From NCBI GenBank assembly GCA_017983695.1, contig JAGOAX010000009.1, forward strand, positions 1 to 64,000: a DNA stretch of 64,000 bases, given 5' to 3'. The DNA is from Ferruginibacter sp. GTDB lineage: Bacteria > Bacteroidota > Bacteroidia > Chitinophagales > Chitinophagaceae. Positions 15,961 through 25,165 of this stretch are shown piece after piece; position 1 is the stretch's first letter, and each line of letters starts with the position of its first letter. The position numbers were made by a program, and so were the translations under genes. The notes under the pieces were generated by a model. The model saw nothing but the letters and a program-made list of their open reading frames with translations. It made no database searches and was not told the DNA's origin.

Positions 15961-16737
15961 TTAAAAAGCTTTCCCATTTACCACCTCAACCATCTCATTG
16001 TGTATTAAACCATTGGTTGCTAATATATGTGGTTGATAGGGTGAATAAGGGTTGCCCTTAAAATCTGTAACCTTTCCTCCGGCTTCCTGTACCATTAAAA
16101 AACCGGCTGCACTATCCCAGGCCGCCAATTTATGTTCGTAAAAACCATCAAAGCGTCCGGAGGCCACCCAACATAAATCAATAGCAGCGCTACCCAGCCG
16201 GCGTACCGGCACGCCTTTACGAATAAGCTTTTCAAAAATTTGCAATGGTCCGTTAGGCTCGTCTAGATAAGTATATGGAAAACCAGTAACAAGACAACTG
16301 CTGATTACCGTTGCTTTATTACCTACACTTATTTTTTTTCCATTTAGTGTAGCACCTTGTCCTTTTTCTGCAAAATATAATTCGTTTAGCATTGGCGCAT
16401 AAACAGCACCCATAATCATTTCACCATTTTTTTCCACGCCAATGCTTACACAGCAAATGGGTATGCCGTTGGCAAAATTTATAGTACCATCAATAGGGTC
16501 AATTATCCATTTATATTCACTACCTGTAATTATTTCACCGGTTTCTTCACTCAGTATAAAATGATCGGGATAGCTTTTTTGTATAATGTCGATAATTGCT
16601 TTTTCACTGGCGTGGTCGGCCTCTGTAACAGGGTTATTAATACCCTCCTTATTGGTAATTTTAAATTCGCCGTTAAAAAAACGCTGTAATTCTTTTCCTC
16701 CGGCCTCAATGGCATTTAACAGTATTGTTTTTATCAT
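15961..16737 (-). CDS. Inositol-monophosphatase family protein
   Basis: This 258-residue phosphatase has the metal-binding motifs of the IMPase/CysQ superfamily: Glu at SEETGE, WIIDPIDGTINFANGIP, and the C-terminal AAWDSAAGFLMVQEAGG. It probably removes phosphate from inositol 1-phosphate, or from a related sugar or nucleotide phosphate such as PAP; the sequence alone does not separate these. An exact -7 box (TATCTTTG) ends 5 bp before the ATG, so the transcript would be nearly leaderless. Confidence 0.9.
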   Translation of the reverse strand: MIKTILLNAIEAGGKELQRFFNGEFKITNKEGINNPVTEADHASEKAIIDIIQKSYPDHFILSEETGEIITGSEYKWIIDPIDGTINFANGIPICCVSIGVEKNGEMIMGAVYAPMLNELYFAEKGQGATLNGKKISVGNKATVISSCLVTGFPYTYLDEPNGPLQIFEKLIRKGVPVRRLGSAAIDLCWVASGRFDGFYEHKLAAWDSAAGFLMVQEAGGKVTDFKGNPYSPYQPHILATNGLIHNEMVEVVNGKAF

Positions 16738-16741
16738 GCCG

Positions 16742-16749
16742 CAAAGATA
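16742..16749 (-). promoter_or_regulatory. -7 box TATCTTTG, leaderless start of IMPase-family gene
   Basis: The complement matches TAnnTTTG exactly and ends 5 bp before the ATG at 16737. Transcription would begin at or next to the start codon. Confidence 0.6.
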
Positions 16750-16870
16750 AATGCCCTGTTTGATAAATAGATTTTAAAATGCGTATAAAGGTTTATTTGG
16801 CAATGGCCAATTATATATATAGCATTGTATTTTTAATTTATTTTACACCACAGAAATAAGCACAATAAAA

Positions 16871-18814
16871 TTGAAGTTATCGGTAATTATAGTAAACTAC
16901 AACGTAAAGTATTTTTTAGAGCAATGCCTTTGCTCGGTAGAAAAGGCGTGTAAAAATATAGCTGCAGAAATTATTGTTGTAGATAATAATTCAACCGACG
17001 GAAGTATGGATTTTCTGCCGCAACGGTTTCCCGCTGTAAATTTTATATGGAATGTTGTGAATGTTGGCTTTGCCAAAGCAAATAATCAGGCGTTGGCTAT
17101 GGCGCAAGGGGAATATATACTGTTTTTAAACCCCGATACTATTGTGCCCGAAGACTGTTTTGAAAACTGTCTCAGTTTTTTTCAATCACACCAGCAGGCG
17201 GGAGCTCTGGGTATTCGAATGATTGACGGATCAGGAAAATTTTTGAAAGAAAGCAAGCGGGCCTTTCCATCGCCATTTACCTCTTTGTATAAATTAACCG
17301 GTCTTACCAAACTGTTCCCCCGTTCCAAAACATTTGGAAAATATCATTTAGGCCATTTATCCGACAATGAAAATCATGAGGTAGATGTTTTAGCCGGAGC
17401 TTATATGATGATGCCGGCAAAACTTTTAAGCGATATTGGAAGTTTTGATGAAACCTTTTTTATGTATGGCGAAGATGTTGATTTAAGTTACCGGGTGCAA
17501 AAAGCAGGATACAAAAATTATTACTTTGCCGAAAGTACGATCATACATTTTAAAGGAGAAAGCACAAAGAAAGGTAGCCTGAATTATGTGCGCCTGTTTT
17601 ACAGTGCCATGAGTTTGTTTGTAAAAAAACATTATAGCGGGAGCCGTGCCGGGGTTTTTAATTTTTTAATTCAAACAGGTATTTTATTAAGAGCGGTACT
17701 TTCTGTTGTTGCCAAATTTTTACAAAGAATAGGTTTGCCTTTGCTGGATGCTGCAGTAATTTTTATGAGCTTTTGGAGTATAAAATACCTGTGGAGCACA
17801 TTCATCCGAAAGGAAGTGAATTACTCACCTAATATGCTCGTTATTGCTTTCCCGGTTTTTACTGTAATGTTCTTAATAGCTTCTTATTATTCCGGCTTGT
17901 ACGACAGGGGATATAAACAGTCGCAGCTTAACCGCTCAACCGTTACAGCAGGATTGATTTTATTAAGTTGTTATGCGTTATTACCGGAAAGTTTAAGGTT
18001 TTCCAGGGGTATATTGGTATTTGGTATTGTTATGGCTTTTATAGTTATGAGTGTGTTACGCTGGTTATTTATGCAATGGAGTATATTAAGCAGGGTTGAT
18101 GATGAAGATGGATACAGGCAAACAATAATTGTTGCAAACGAAAACGATTTTATAACCGTTACAGAAATAATGCAAAAAGCCGGAATGACTGAAAGGGTTT
18201 TAGGCAGGGTAGATAATAACCTAACCAGCAGCAGTAAAGCATTGGGAAGTATCTACCAGATTAATCACCTGCTTAAAATGTATCCGGTAAAGGAAATAAT
18301 ATTTTGTGAAGATGGCTTAAGTTTTAAAGAAATAATTACCCTGACTCAACAATTGCCCGAAGGCATACGGAATAAATTTCATGCATCTGGCAGCAGTAGT
18401 ATTATGGGCAGCGATAGTAAGGATATGAGCGGCAAATATGTAACAGCAAATATCAAGTATACTATTGGTATACCTGTTAACCGGCGCAATAAAAATTTGT
18501 TAGACGTGGTAATTGCTTTTGTTTTCCTGCTTAGTTTTCCTGTACACTTGCTGTTACAAAAAAAACCTGTACAGTTTTTAATAAATGTATTACATGTTTT
18601 ATTTAGAAAAAAAACATGGGTTGGTTATGCAGCTGATTTAGATAAATTACCCAAGATTAAAAAAGGAATTCTTACTTCTACTACATTACCCAAAACGGTT
18701 AATGACCTGCCAATAGAAAGCCTTCATCTTTCCGATGAATGGTATGCTACCTCTTATTCAGCAGCTACGGATATTAAAAAAATAATACGGGGGTATAAAT
18801 ATTTGTGTTATTAA
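16871..18814 (+). CDS. Family 2 glycosyltransferase fused to degenerate sugar-phosphotransferase-like region
   Basis: This 647-residue protein starts at TTG, since MKLSVIIVNYN at that codon is the exact opening of family 2 glycosyltransferases and no ATG is available nearby. The N-terminal domain (1 to about 260) has VVDNNSTDGS, FLNPDT and GEDVDLSYR and is WbbL-like, probably acting on a lipid-linked glycan at the cytoplasmic face. A set of membrane segments follows (about 270-410), then a soluble segment, and a last part (from about 540) that resembles the membrane anchor of polyprenyl glycosylphosphotransferases (NRRNKNLLDVVIAFVFLLSF ... KKTWVGY) but without their catalytic core. Neighbouring genes do not form a polysaccharide cluster. 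Confidence 0.8.
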   Translation: MKLSVIIVNYNVKYFLEQCLCSVEKACKNIAAEIIVVDNNSTDGSMDFLPQRFPAVNFIWNVVNVGFAKANNQALAMAQGEYILFLNPDTIVPEDCFENCLSFFQSHQQAGALGIRMIDGSGKFLKESKRAFPSPFTSLYKLTGLTKLFPRSKTFGKYHLGHLSDNENHEVDVLAGAYMMMPAKLLSDIGSFDETFFMYGEDVDLSYRVQKAGYKNYYFAESTIIHFKGESTKKGSLNYVRLFYSAMSLFVKKHYSGSRAGVFNFLIQTGILLRAVLSVVAKFLQRIGLPLLDAAVIFMSFWSIKYLWSTFIRKEVNYSPNMLVIAFPVFTVMFLIASYYSGLYDRGYKQSQLNRSTVTAGLILLSCYALLPESLRFSRGILVFGIVMAFIVMSVLRWLFMQWSILSRVDDEDGYRQTIIVANENDFITVTEIMQKAGMTERVLGRVDNNLTSSSKALGSIYQINHLLKMYPVKEIIFCEDGLSFKEIITLTQQLPEGIRNKFHASGSSSIMGSDSKDMSGKYVTANIKYTIGIPVNRRNKNLLDVVIAFVFLLSFPVHLLLQKKPVQFLINVLHVLFRKKTWVGYAADLDKLPKIKKGILTSTTLPKTVNDLPIESLHLSDEWYATSYSAATDIKKIIRGYKYLCY

Positions 18815-18815
18815 T

Positions 18816-19934
18816 TTATAGCCTTTTTAAAAAAAATTGTTGAGTAAATTCTTTAATCACTTCTTTATAGTTATCCTGCTTAACATCTATAGTGGTAAAA
18901 GGAAAATCGGTAATTGCGTTAAGAGCAGCAGGTAGAGAAAAATTTTTTTGCGGAACAGAAAAAAATATTTTCTTCTGCATAAGATAAGCAGCAAGGTATT
19001 CCTGTTCAGTTTGCCCGGGAGTAGGAATAAGAATAGCTTTTTGATCTAACTTAATTAAATCCATTATGCTGGTATAACCACTTCTGCAGATGATGATACC
19101 CGATTGCAAAATCGCCCTGTTCAATGCTGCTGCATCAAGATGATTATGAATTTCTATTTTGTCGTTGTTCAGTATTAAGGGTTCGTCATCTCCCGGCAAG
19201 CCCCTTACCAACATGATTTTACCGGAAACTTTTTTCAATTCCTCCAACATCAATTTTTCAAAAATTGTTCGTTGAGGCTCAGGCCCGGAAATAAGAACCA
19301 GGTAATCATATTTTTTATCTACTGTGTTTTTTTCAAATCTTGATAATGGTCCCAGGTATTTTACAGGTGTTTTGGGTAAATATTCTGGATGCGAGAGATC
19401 ACCAGCTAAATTATTTTCTGTTTTATTATCAGGCACCCAACAGGCAGAATATTTATTGATAAAGAAATAATGAATCTTTTGTGCAAGCTGTTCTGTAAAG
19501 CGATTGCCGGTTTTTATTTTTAATTGATGAGTGATATAAATACAGGGTATTGTTGAGTTATACATGCGCAAACGGTTATCTGATATTACCATACCAATGC
19601 CGTTTTCTTTAATTGTTTTTTTTAGCCACTTATGTTCGTAATAAATACGCCGGAAAAGCTTAGGGAGCTGGGTAAGTAAGCTAAAAAACAGCAGGCTTTT
19701 ATTTTTACTATACCTAACCTCATAACCCTTCAAAGGCAGAAAAATCAGGCTGGGAAACTCGTTTTGTAATAATTTTTTTGTTTTTCCTTCGGCTGCAATT
19801 AACACATCAAAATGTAGCCTTAAAAGCTCGTAAATTATTGGAATACAACGGGTAGCATGGCCTAGGCCCCAGTCCAATGGGGCCACTAAAACCCTTACAT
19901 TACTATTTACAGTGTTAATATTTTCTAATTTCAT
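18816..19934 (-). CDS. Glycosyltransferase, GT28/MurG-like fold
   Basis: This 372-residue protein begins VLVAPLDWGLGHATRCIPI, the glycine/His loop of GT-B enzymes that bind lipid-linked or aglycone acceptors. The C-terminal half has LISGPEPQRT and IICRSGYTSIMDL...ILIPTPGQTEQEYLA, which match the nucleotide-sugar site of the GT28 C-terminal domain. The donor and acceptor are unknown. It converges with the family 2 glycosyltransferase gene with only a 1-bp gap and no visible terminator between them. Confidence 0.82.
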   Translation of the reverse strand: MKLENINTVNSNVRVLVAPLDWGLGHATRCIPIIYELLRLHFDVLIAAEGKTKKLLQNEFPSLIFLPLKGYEVRYSKNKSLLFFSLLTQLPKLFRRIYYEHKWLKKTIKENGIGMVISDNRLRMYNSTIPCIYITHQLKIKTGNRFTEQLAQKIHYFFINKYSACWVPDNKTENNLAGDLSHPEYLPKTPVKYLGPLSRFEKNTVDKKYDYLVLISGPEPQRTIFEKLMLEELKKVSGKIMLVRGLPGDDEPLILNNDKIEIHNHLDAAALNRAILQSGIIICRSGYTSIMDLIKLDQKAILIPTPGQTEQEYLAAYLMQKKIFFSVPQKNFSLPAALNAITDFPFTTIDVKQDNYKEVIKEFTQQFFLKRL

Positions 19935-19988
19935 TTTAAGAAAACAATAAATTATTGTGAAAATAGTTTAATTTAGTAATTGTATATA

Positions 19989-20114
19989 ATGCAAAATCTA
20001 TTTAAAATCGCAATACTAATTGTATTGATTGTTAGTTTGGTAATTACCGGCTGTTCTTCGTCAAAGAAAGGCCAATGTGGTTGCCCAAGCAAAACAGGGA
20101 TGGTAGGATATTGA
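19989..20114 (+). CDS. Small lipoprotein with CGCP motif
   Basis: This 41-residue gene is short but well formed. A hydrophobic signal (residues 5-20) ends in the lipobox ITGC (Cys22), followed by SSSKKGQCGCPSKTGMVGY and the stop. I have the impression that similar tiny lipoproteins ending in CGCP...GMVGY are common in Chitinophagaceae, but I could not check this. The two cysteines of CGCP could bind a metal. It lies 54 bp from the divergent glycosyltransferase gene. The function is unknown. Confidence 0.7.
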   Translation: MQNLFKIAILIVLIVSLVITGCSSSKKGQCGCPSKTGMVGY

Positions 20115-20148
20115 GAAGCAGTTAGTATTAAGAAACCCAATTTCACTT

Positions 20149-20397
20149 ATGAACAACACAAACCGGGATTTACTGGTATTGTTCAACCAGGAGTTAATGA
20201 CTCCCAAAGCAATTGAGCATGAGGTAGAAATACTACATGAAATGCTGTATACGGTTGAATGTTTAGACAACATTGTTACTGCCCACGAAGTAATTGATGT
20301 AAACAAACACAGGGTTTATAACACACCTCATCTACTTCAAAGTATTGTTCGACAAAGACAATTAAAGCCTTTCTTGTTTTTAAACTGTAAAAATTAA
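20149..20397 (+). CDS. Hypothetical small protein
   Basis: This 82-residue open frame follows the small lipoprotein gene by 34 bp. It is rich in charged and leucine residues (EHEVEILHEMLYTVECLD), suggesting two or three helices, and ends in a basic segment (QSIVRQRQLKPFLFLN). It has no signal peptide or motif I recognise. No other gene fits this space, and the composition looks protein-like, but without homology support it may not be real. Confidence 0.45.
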   Translation: MNNTNRDLLVLFNQELMTPKAIEHEVEILHEMLYTVECLDNIVTAHEVIDVNKHRVYNTPHLLQSIVRQRQLKPFLFLNCKN

Positions 20398-20409
20398 TTT
20401 GCTGTTTTA

Positions 20410-21675
20410 TTAGTTCAATTTAGTTAAAGCTGCTTTTAACATCTTAAGCATTTCATCTATCTCTTCCGTTTTACAGGTGCCTACGCTTAACCGGTACCAG
20501 TTACTGTTTTTATCTGCACCAAAGCAATTAAAAGGTACGATAGCAATTTTTCCTTCGTTTAAAATATACTCCGTTACATCACTTTGATTTTGTAATACTT
20601 TACCTGCGGCGTTTTTTTTGCCGGTTAAATTTATTTGTATAGTAAGATAAATAGCCGCTTGCGGAGCAACAGCATCAACAGTGAAACCTTCTTTTTTTAA
20701 TTGCTGAAAGCCCTCGTAAATAAGACGAAGCCTTTCTTCAATCGCAGTTTTAAAATTGGTAAACCAGGTATTAATATTTTCGCTTTGTTGTAAATATTTT
20801 GATACTGCTTTTTGTTCGGCCATTGGTGCCCACGCCCCAACATGACTGTTAATAGCTTTCATTTTACTAATAAGGTGTGCCGGTCCCATGCTCCAACCAA
20901 CCCTTACACCCGTTGCGGCAAACGCCTTGCTTATACCATCAATAAAAATGGTGTACTCTTTCATTTTAGGGTTTAAGCCAACAGGGTTATAATGTTGTGT
21001 ATCGCCAAATGTAAGCGTCCAGTAAATCTGATCATACAGCAGGTATAGTTTTTTTTCATCAACGCTGCGGCTTTCATTTTCTTCAACAATCAATTCACAA
21101 ATTTCTTCCAGTTCTTTTTTTGTAAATGTTGTGCCGGTTGGGTTTAATGGTGAGCATACAGCTATTAATGCTGCGCCTTTAATATGCGGTTTAATTGCGG
21201 CAGCAGTGGGCATAAAATTGTTTTCCAATTTACATTCCACAACCACATGTTCTGCATCATTAAAATGTACATAATGGTTATTGTTCCAGCTGGGTACTGG
21301 GTAAATAACTTTGTCACCTTTATCAACAATTGCCCTGAAGGCTGTGTAAATTAATGGCCTGCCACCTGCGGCAATTAAAATCTCGCTGGTGGTATAATCA
21401 AGGTTTTCTCTTTCTTTTATAAACGAAACAACAGCTTCTCTTAATTCTAAAATACCTTCTGCAGGAGGGTAGGTTGTGTTGTTTTTTTTATAAGCATCAA
21501 TAATTTCATTTTCCAACTCCTTTGGTATTGGAAAAACGGAAGAATCAAAATCACCAATGGTAAAATTGTAAATTTTATTTCCCTGTTTTATTTTTTCTTT
21601 TATTACAGCTCCTAATGAAACTATTTCTGACCCAATCAGTGTTTCTGCCAGATGGCTTAATTTGCTTACGCCCAT
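20410..21675 (-). CDS. Class I aminotransferase (aspartate-type)
   Basis: This 421-residue PLP-dependent aminotransferase has SPLNPTGTTFTKKEL, LLYDQIYWTL and DGISKAFAATGVRVGW, where the Lys forms the Schiff base; the Arg binding the substrate carboxylate (SNWYRLSVG) is near the end. It probably transaminates aspartate or a similar amino acid; the exact substrate is not decided by the sequence. It is transcribed alone from the -7 box at 21693-21700. Confidence 0.88.
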   Translation of the reverse strand: MGVSKLSHLAETLIGSEIVSLGAVIKEKIKQGNKIYNFTIGDFDSSVFPIPKELENEIIDAYKKNNTTYPPAEGILELREAVVSFIKERENLDYTTSEILIAAGGRPLIYTAFRAIVDKGDKVIYPVPSWNNNHYVHFNDAEHVVVECKLENNFMPTAAAIKPHIKGAALIAVCSPLNPTGTTFTKKELEEICELIVEENESRSVDEKKLYLLYDQIYWTLTFGDTQHYNPVGLNPKMKEYTIFIDGISKAFAATGVRVGWSMGPAHLISKMKAINSHVGAWAPMAEQKAVSKYLQQSENINTWFTNFKTAIEERLRLIYEGFQQLKKEGFTVDAVAPQAAIYLTIQINLTGKKNAAGKVLQNQSDVTEYILNEGKIAIVPFNCFGADKNSNWYRLSVGTCKTEEIDEMLKMLKAALTKLN

Positions 21676-21692
21676 GTTTATTGCTTAAAAAG

Positions 21693-21700
21693 CAAAAGTA
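21693..21700 (-). promoter_or_regulatory. -7 box TACTTTTG for the aspartate-type aminotransferase
   Basis: The complement matches TAnnTTTG exactly, 17 bp ahead of the ATG at 21675. Confidence 0.55.
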
Positions 21701-21715
21701 ATTTTTAATGATGGG

Positions 21716-21756
21716 TAAAACAAAAATCCTGTTGGATACATTGATCCAACAGGATT
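21716..21756 (-). terminator. Intrinsic terminator after the Asp-box protein gene
   Basis: A perfect 13-bp stem (21725-21737 with 21744-21756), a 6-nt loop and, on the minus strand, a TTTTGTTTT tract lie 20 bp beyond the stop codon at 21777. Confidence 0.9.
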
Positions 21757-21776
21757 AAAATGTATAGTAAAATAAA

Positions 21777-24700
21777 TTACTCTACTGCCTTATAATCTTT
21801 GAACAAATTTACCTTTGTTCCATCTGCCTGCATGCGGTAAGCTGCCCATTTGCCGCTATAAAAATTATTTATCTTTTCCAGAATATCTTTTATAGATTTT
21901 TCCGCATTTATAACCAATGTTTCAACCTGCGGACCTGGAGCTACCATTTTACTACCTATAGACTGACGTGCTGTTTGAAATGCTGTCATTACAGTTGTTT
22001 GAAAAGGGCTTCTGGATATACCCTGTTTATCATTTGTTTTTCCGCTGATCAATTCACGTATACTCTTTATGTCATCCTGAAGTTTTGTGGTGGATTTCCT
22101 TAAAGAATCTGTTTCTTTTCCTTCCACACCTTTTAATTGCGCCAGCATTTTGGTTAATACTTCCTCACTTTCAGTAAGCTGATCCATTGCTGTTATTAAT
22201 TTGTCCGATGATTTTTTTAACCGGTCGTACATGGCACGTTGGGCCAATTTAATATCGTTACGGTTATTAAACCTCGGGTCATCTTTTACAGTTATTAAAG
22301 TTGAGTCAGTACTGCCGGAATAAGAAATCACCAATTTATACATGCCGGGTAATACATCTAATCCACCGGGCTCTTGTGCACCAGGCTGTGGTTTTGGTGA
22401 TCCGGGTTGACGAAACCCTTTTTCTTCCATACCCCAATACATTCTGTTAAAACCAGAGTCTACCGGCCAGCGCAATGTTCTAACCAACTCTTTATTTGAA
22501 TTGTAAATTCTCACCATTGCGCTATCAGTTCTTCTGCCACCACCTTGTCCAAATCCGCCACGACCACCCCGGCCGCCACCACGGTTACCCCCGGCTTCAA
22601 CTGCAGGAGATTGTTCAGCAGGTGTAGGTGCCTGCTTAGCAGAATCAGCTTTTGGCTTATTGATAAAAAATGAGATAGCGGCACCAGGCCTTCTGTTATC
22701 AGCTTCATATATACCATAGGTGCTCCATTCATATCCTGTTGCGGATCTATACTCTGCCTGGTAAGCATCCGGAGCAGGAAAGGCTGTAACAGGAACTGTA
22801 AATTTCATCCCTTTATTTGCCGCTGCTTTTCGCAATGGCCTTATATCATCCAATACCCAAAGTGCCCGACCAAATGTTGCAATTACAAGATCGGCTTCAC
22901 GTTCCTGTATGGCAAAATCATAAGTAGAAACTGAAGGATATCCATTTTTAAACTGTTCAAATGAAGCGCCGTTATCAAAACTTATCCAAAGCCCGTTTTC
23001 TGTTCCCACAAAAATTAAATTAGGTTCTGCAGGGTCCTGCTGCACACATAAAGCATAACCTTTCACTTTATTTTCATCAATTATCCTTGTCCATGTTTTT
23101 CCAAAATCAGTTGTACGAAAAATATAGGGCTTCATATCGCCACGGCGATAATCATTTGCTACAACAAAAACTTCTCCTGCATTATGTGCCGATGCTTTTA
23201 CCTGCGGTATCCAGCAACCAAGTGGCATACCCGGAATTTTCCCCCGGAAATTTGTCCATGTTTTTCCGCCATCCCGGGTTAATTGCAGGTTGCCATCATC
23301 AGTGCCAACCCAAATGGTACCTTCTTCTTTTTTTGATGGTTCAATAGTAAGTATAGTGCCGTATGTTTCGGCACCGGTAATATCTAATGTTAAACCACCT
23401 GTATTTTGGTATGCTGCAATTTTTACCGAATCGTTTGATGTAAGGTCGGGAGAAATAATATCCCAGTTTACACCCTTATCATTACTCCTGTGTAAAAACT
23501 GGCTGCCGAAATAAATTGTTTTTTTATCAAAAGGATTTTGTGCGATAGCCGAGTTCCAGTTAAAACGAAGTTTTGTTTTTGGGTCTAGGGCTGGAGGTTT
23601 GATAAACCAGCCTTCGCCTGTTTTCCAGTTTTGTCTACCTACATTGCCGCCCTGGCTCATACTATATACCCAACTTGCATCTTCGGGGTCGGGCATTACA
23701 TCAAAACCATCACCACCACCAACATTATCCCAATAATAATTTCTTATGCCGCTGTTTATCCAGGTATAAGCAGGGCCATGCCAGCTGCCATTGTCCTGCA
23801 TACCGCCCATTACATTGTACGGCATTTCATTGTCAACATTAACATGATAAAACTGCCCTACCGGAATTTTTTCATCAAAAACCCAATTTTTACCACGGTC
23901 TCTCGAAATACCAATACCGCCATCATTTCCTTCTATGATAAGGTTTGGATCTTCGGGGTTTATCCACCAGGCATGATGATCGGGGTGAATACCGGAATAA
24001 GGTATCATGGTTGAAAATGATTTACCGCCGTCTTCGCTAAAAGTTATTGTGGAGTGAACATCATAGATCCGGTTCTCATTTTTTGGGTCCACATAAATTT
24101 CCTGGTAGTAAAATGGCCGGTCGGTTATTTGTGCTGCATCACTGTTTACAAGGGTCCACTTAAAACCACCATCTTCACTTTTATATAAACCATTTTTTGT
24201 TGCCTCTACTTTTGCATACACTCTTGAGGGCATGCTGCGGCTGAATGCAACGCCGATTCTTCCCAGTTGCCCATCAGGCAATCCATCGTCTTTACCTAAC
24301 TGCTTCCAGTTTTTACCGCCATCAACTGTAATAAACAAACCACTTCCTTTACCGCCGCTTTTTAAATTCCAGGGTGTGCGGCGAAACTGCCACATGGCAG
24401 CAATTAATTTATTAGGATTAGAGGGGTCCATGATAAGGTCGGCACAACCCGTTGTGTCATTGGCATACAAAATTTTATTCCACGTTTCGCCACCATCTGT
24501 AGTTTTAAAAACACCACGCTCACTGTGCTCGGCATATGGATTACCAATAGCAGCTGCATAAACCGTATTGGGGTTGGTTGGATCAATAACCACACGATGA
24601 ATACAAATGGTTTTATCGAGCCCCATTTTTTTCCAGGTTTTTCCTGCATCTAAACTTTTATAAATACCGCCGCCAAGGTTAAGTGAGTTACGGGGATTAC

Positions 24701-25031
24701 CCTCACCTGTACCCACCCACACTACAGCCGGATTAGATTGCTGAATGGCAATAGCGCCAATGTTAAGAATGGGTTGGTCATCAAAAACAGGCTTCCACGA
24801 ATGACCGCTGTTCTCGGTTTTCCATACACCACCACTTGCAGCACCAACATAAACAATATTAGGATTTGCAACAACGGCATCAATAGTTGTTATACGGCCA
24901 CTCATACCTGCCGGGCCAATATTACGGGGCTTTAAATTTTTAAATTGATCAATAGAAATTTTTTGTGCCGATGATGTTGTATTAAAAAGTAAAAAGAATA
25001 ATACAGCACATAGCAGGTTGAGTTTGTTCAT
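21777..25031 (-). CDS. Exported BNR/Asp-box (sortilin-like) beta-propeller protein
   Basis: The reading frame is open from 25094, but the ATG at 25031 gives a clean signal peptide (KLNLLCAVLFFLLFNTTSSAQ), so I place the start there (1084 residues). About eleven Asp-box repeats of the form S/T-x-D-x-G-x-x-W are visible (for example TTDGGETW, TVDGGKNW, SEDGGFKW, TRDGGKTW), building one or two seven-to-ten-bladed propellers in the manner of VPS10/sortilin and sialidase-like proteins. The catalytic residues of a glycosidase are not evident. A glycine/arginine-rich linker (GGNRGGGRGGRGGFGQGGG) and a helical C-terminal region follow. It is probably periplasmic or secreted. The function is unknown. 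Confidence 0.85.
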   Translation of the reverse strand: MNKLNLLCAVLFFLLFNTTSSAQKISIDQFKNLKPRNIGPAGMSGRITTIDAVVANPNIVYVGAASGGVWKTENSGHSWKPVFDDQPILNIGAIAIQQSNPAVVWVGTGEGNPRNSLNLGGGIYKSLDAGKTWKKMGLDKTICIHRVVIDPTNPNTVYAAAIGNPYAEHSERGVFKTTDGGETWNKILYANDTTGCADLIMDPSNPNKLIAAMWQFRRTPWNLKSGGKGSGLFITVDGGKNWKQLGKDDGLPDGQLGRIGVAFSRSMPSRVYAKVEATKNGLYKSEDGGFKWTLVNSDAAQITDRPFYYQEIYVDPKNENRIYDVHSTITFSEDGGKSFSTMIPYSGIHPDHHAWWINPEDPNLIIEGNDGGIGISRDRGKNWVFDEKIPVGQFYHVNVDNEMPYNVMGGMQDNGSWHGPAYTWINSGIRNYYWDNVGGGDGFDVMPDPEDASWVYSMSQGGNVGRQNWKTGEGWFIKPPALDPKTKLRFNWNSAIAQNPFDKKTIYFGSQFLHRSNDKGVNWDIISPDLTSNDSVKIAAYQNTGGLTLDITGAETYGTILTIEPSKKEEGTIWVGTDDGNLQLTRDGGKTWTNFRGKIPGMPLGCWIPQVKASAHNAGEVFVVANDYRRGDMKPYIFRTTDFGKTWTRIIDENKVKGYALCVQQDPAEPNLIFVGTENGLWISFDNGASFEQFKNGYPSVSTYDFAIQEREADLVIATFGRALWVLDDIRPLRKAAANKGMKFTVPVTAFPAPDAYQAEYRSATGYEWSTYGIYEADNRRPGAAISFFINKPKADSAKQAPTPAEQSPAVEAGGNRGGGRGGRGGFGQGGGRRTDSAMVRIYNSNKELVRTLRWPVDSGFNRMYWGMEEKGFRQPGSPKPQPGAQEPGGLDVLPGMYKLVISYSGSTDSTLITVKDDPRFNNRNDIKLAQRAMYDRLKKSSDKLITAMDQLTESEEVLTKMLAQLKGVEGKETDSLRKSTTKLQDDIKSIRELISGKTNDKQGISRSPFQTTVMTAFQTARQSIGSKMVAPGPQVETLVINAEKSIKDILEKINNFYSGKWAAYRMQADGTKVNLFKDYKAVE

Positions 25032-25137
25032 TTGTTTAAGTTTAGAAGTATGAAGTTGCAAAAAAATAACAGCTATTACAAAATAATTACACAAACGGAT
25101 AAGGATGCAATAGAAAATGAGTAATACAATTATTCAT

Positions 25138-25145
25138 TACATTTG
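25138..25145 (+). promoter_or_regulatory. -7 box TACATTTG for the amidohydrolase gene
   Basis: This exact TAnnTTTG match lies 20 bp upstream of the ATG at 25166. Confidence 0.6.
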
Positions 25146-25165
25146 GTTCAAAGAAAATTTTTCTC

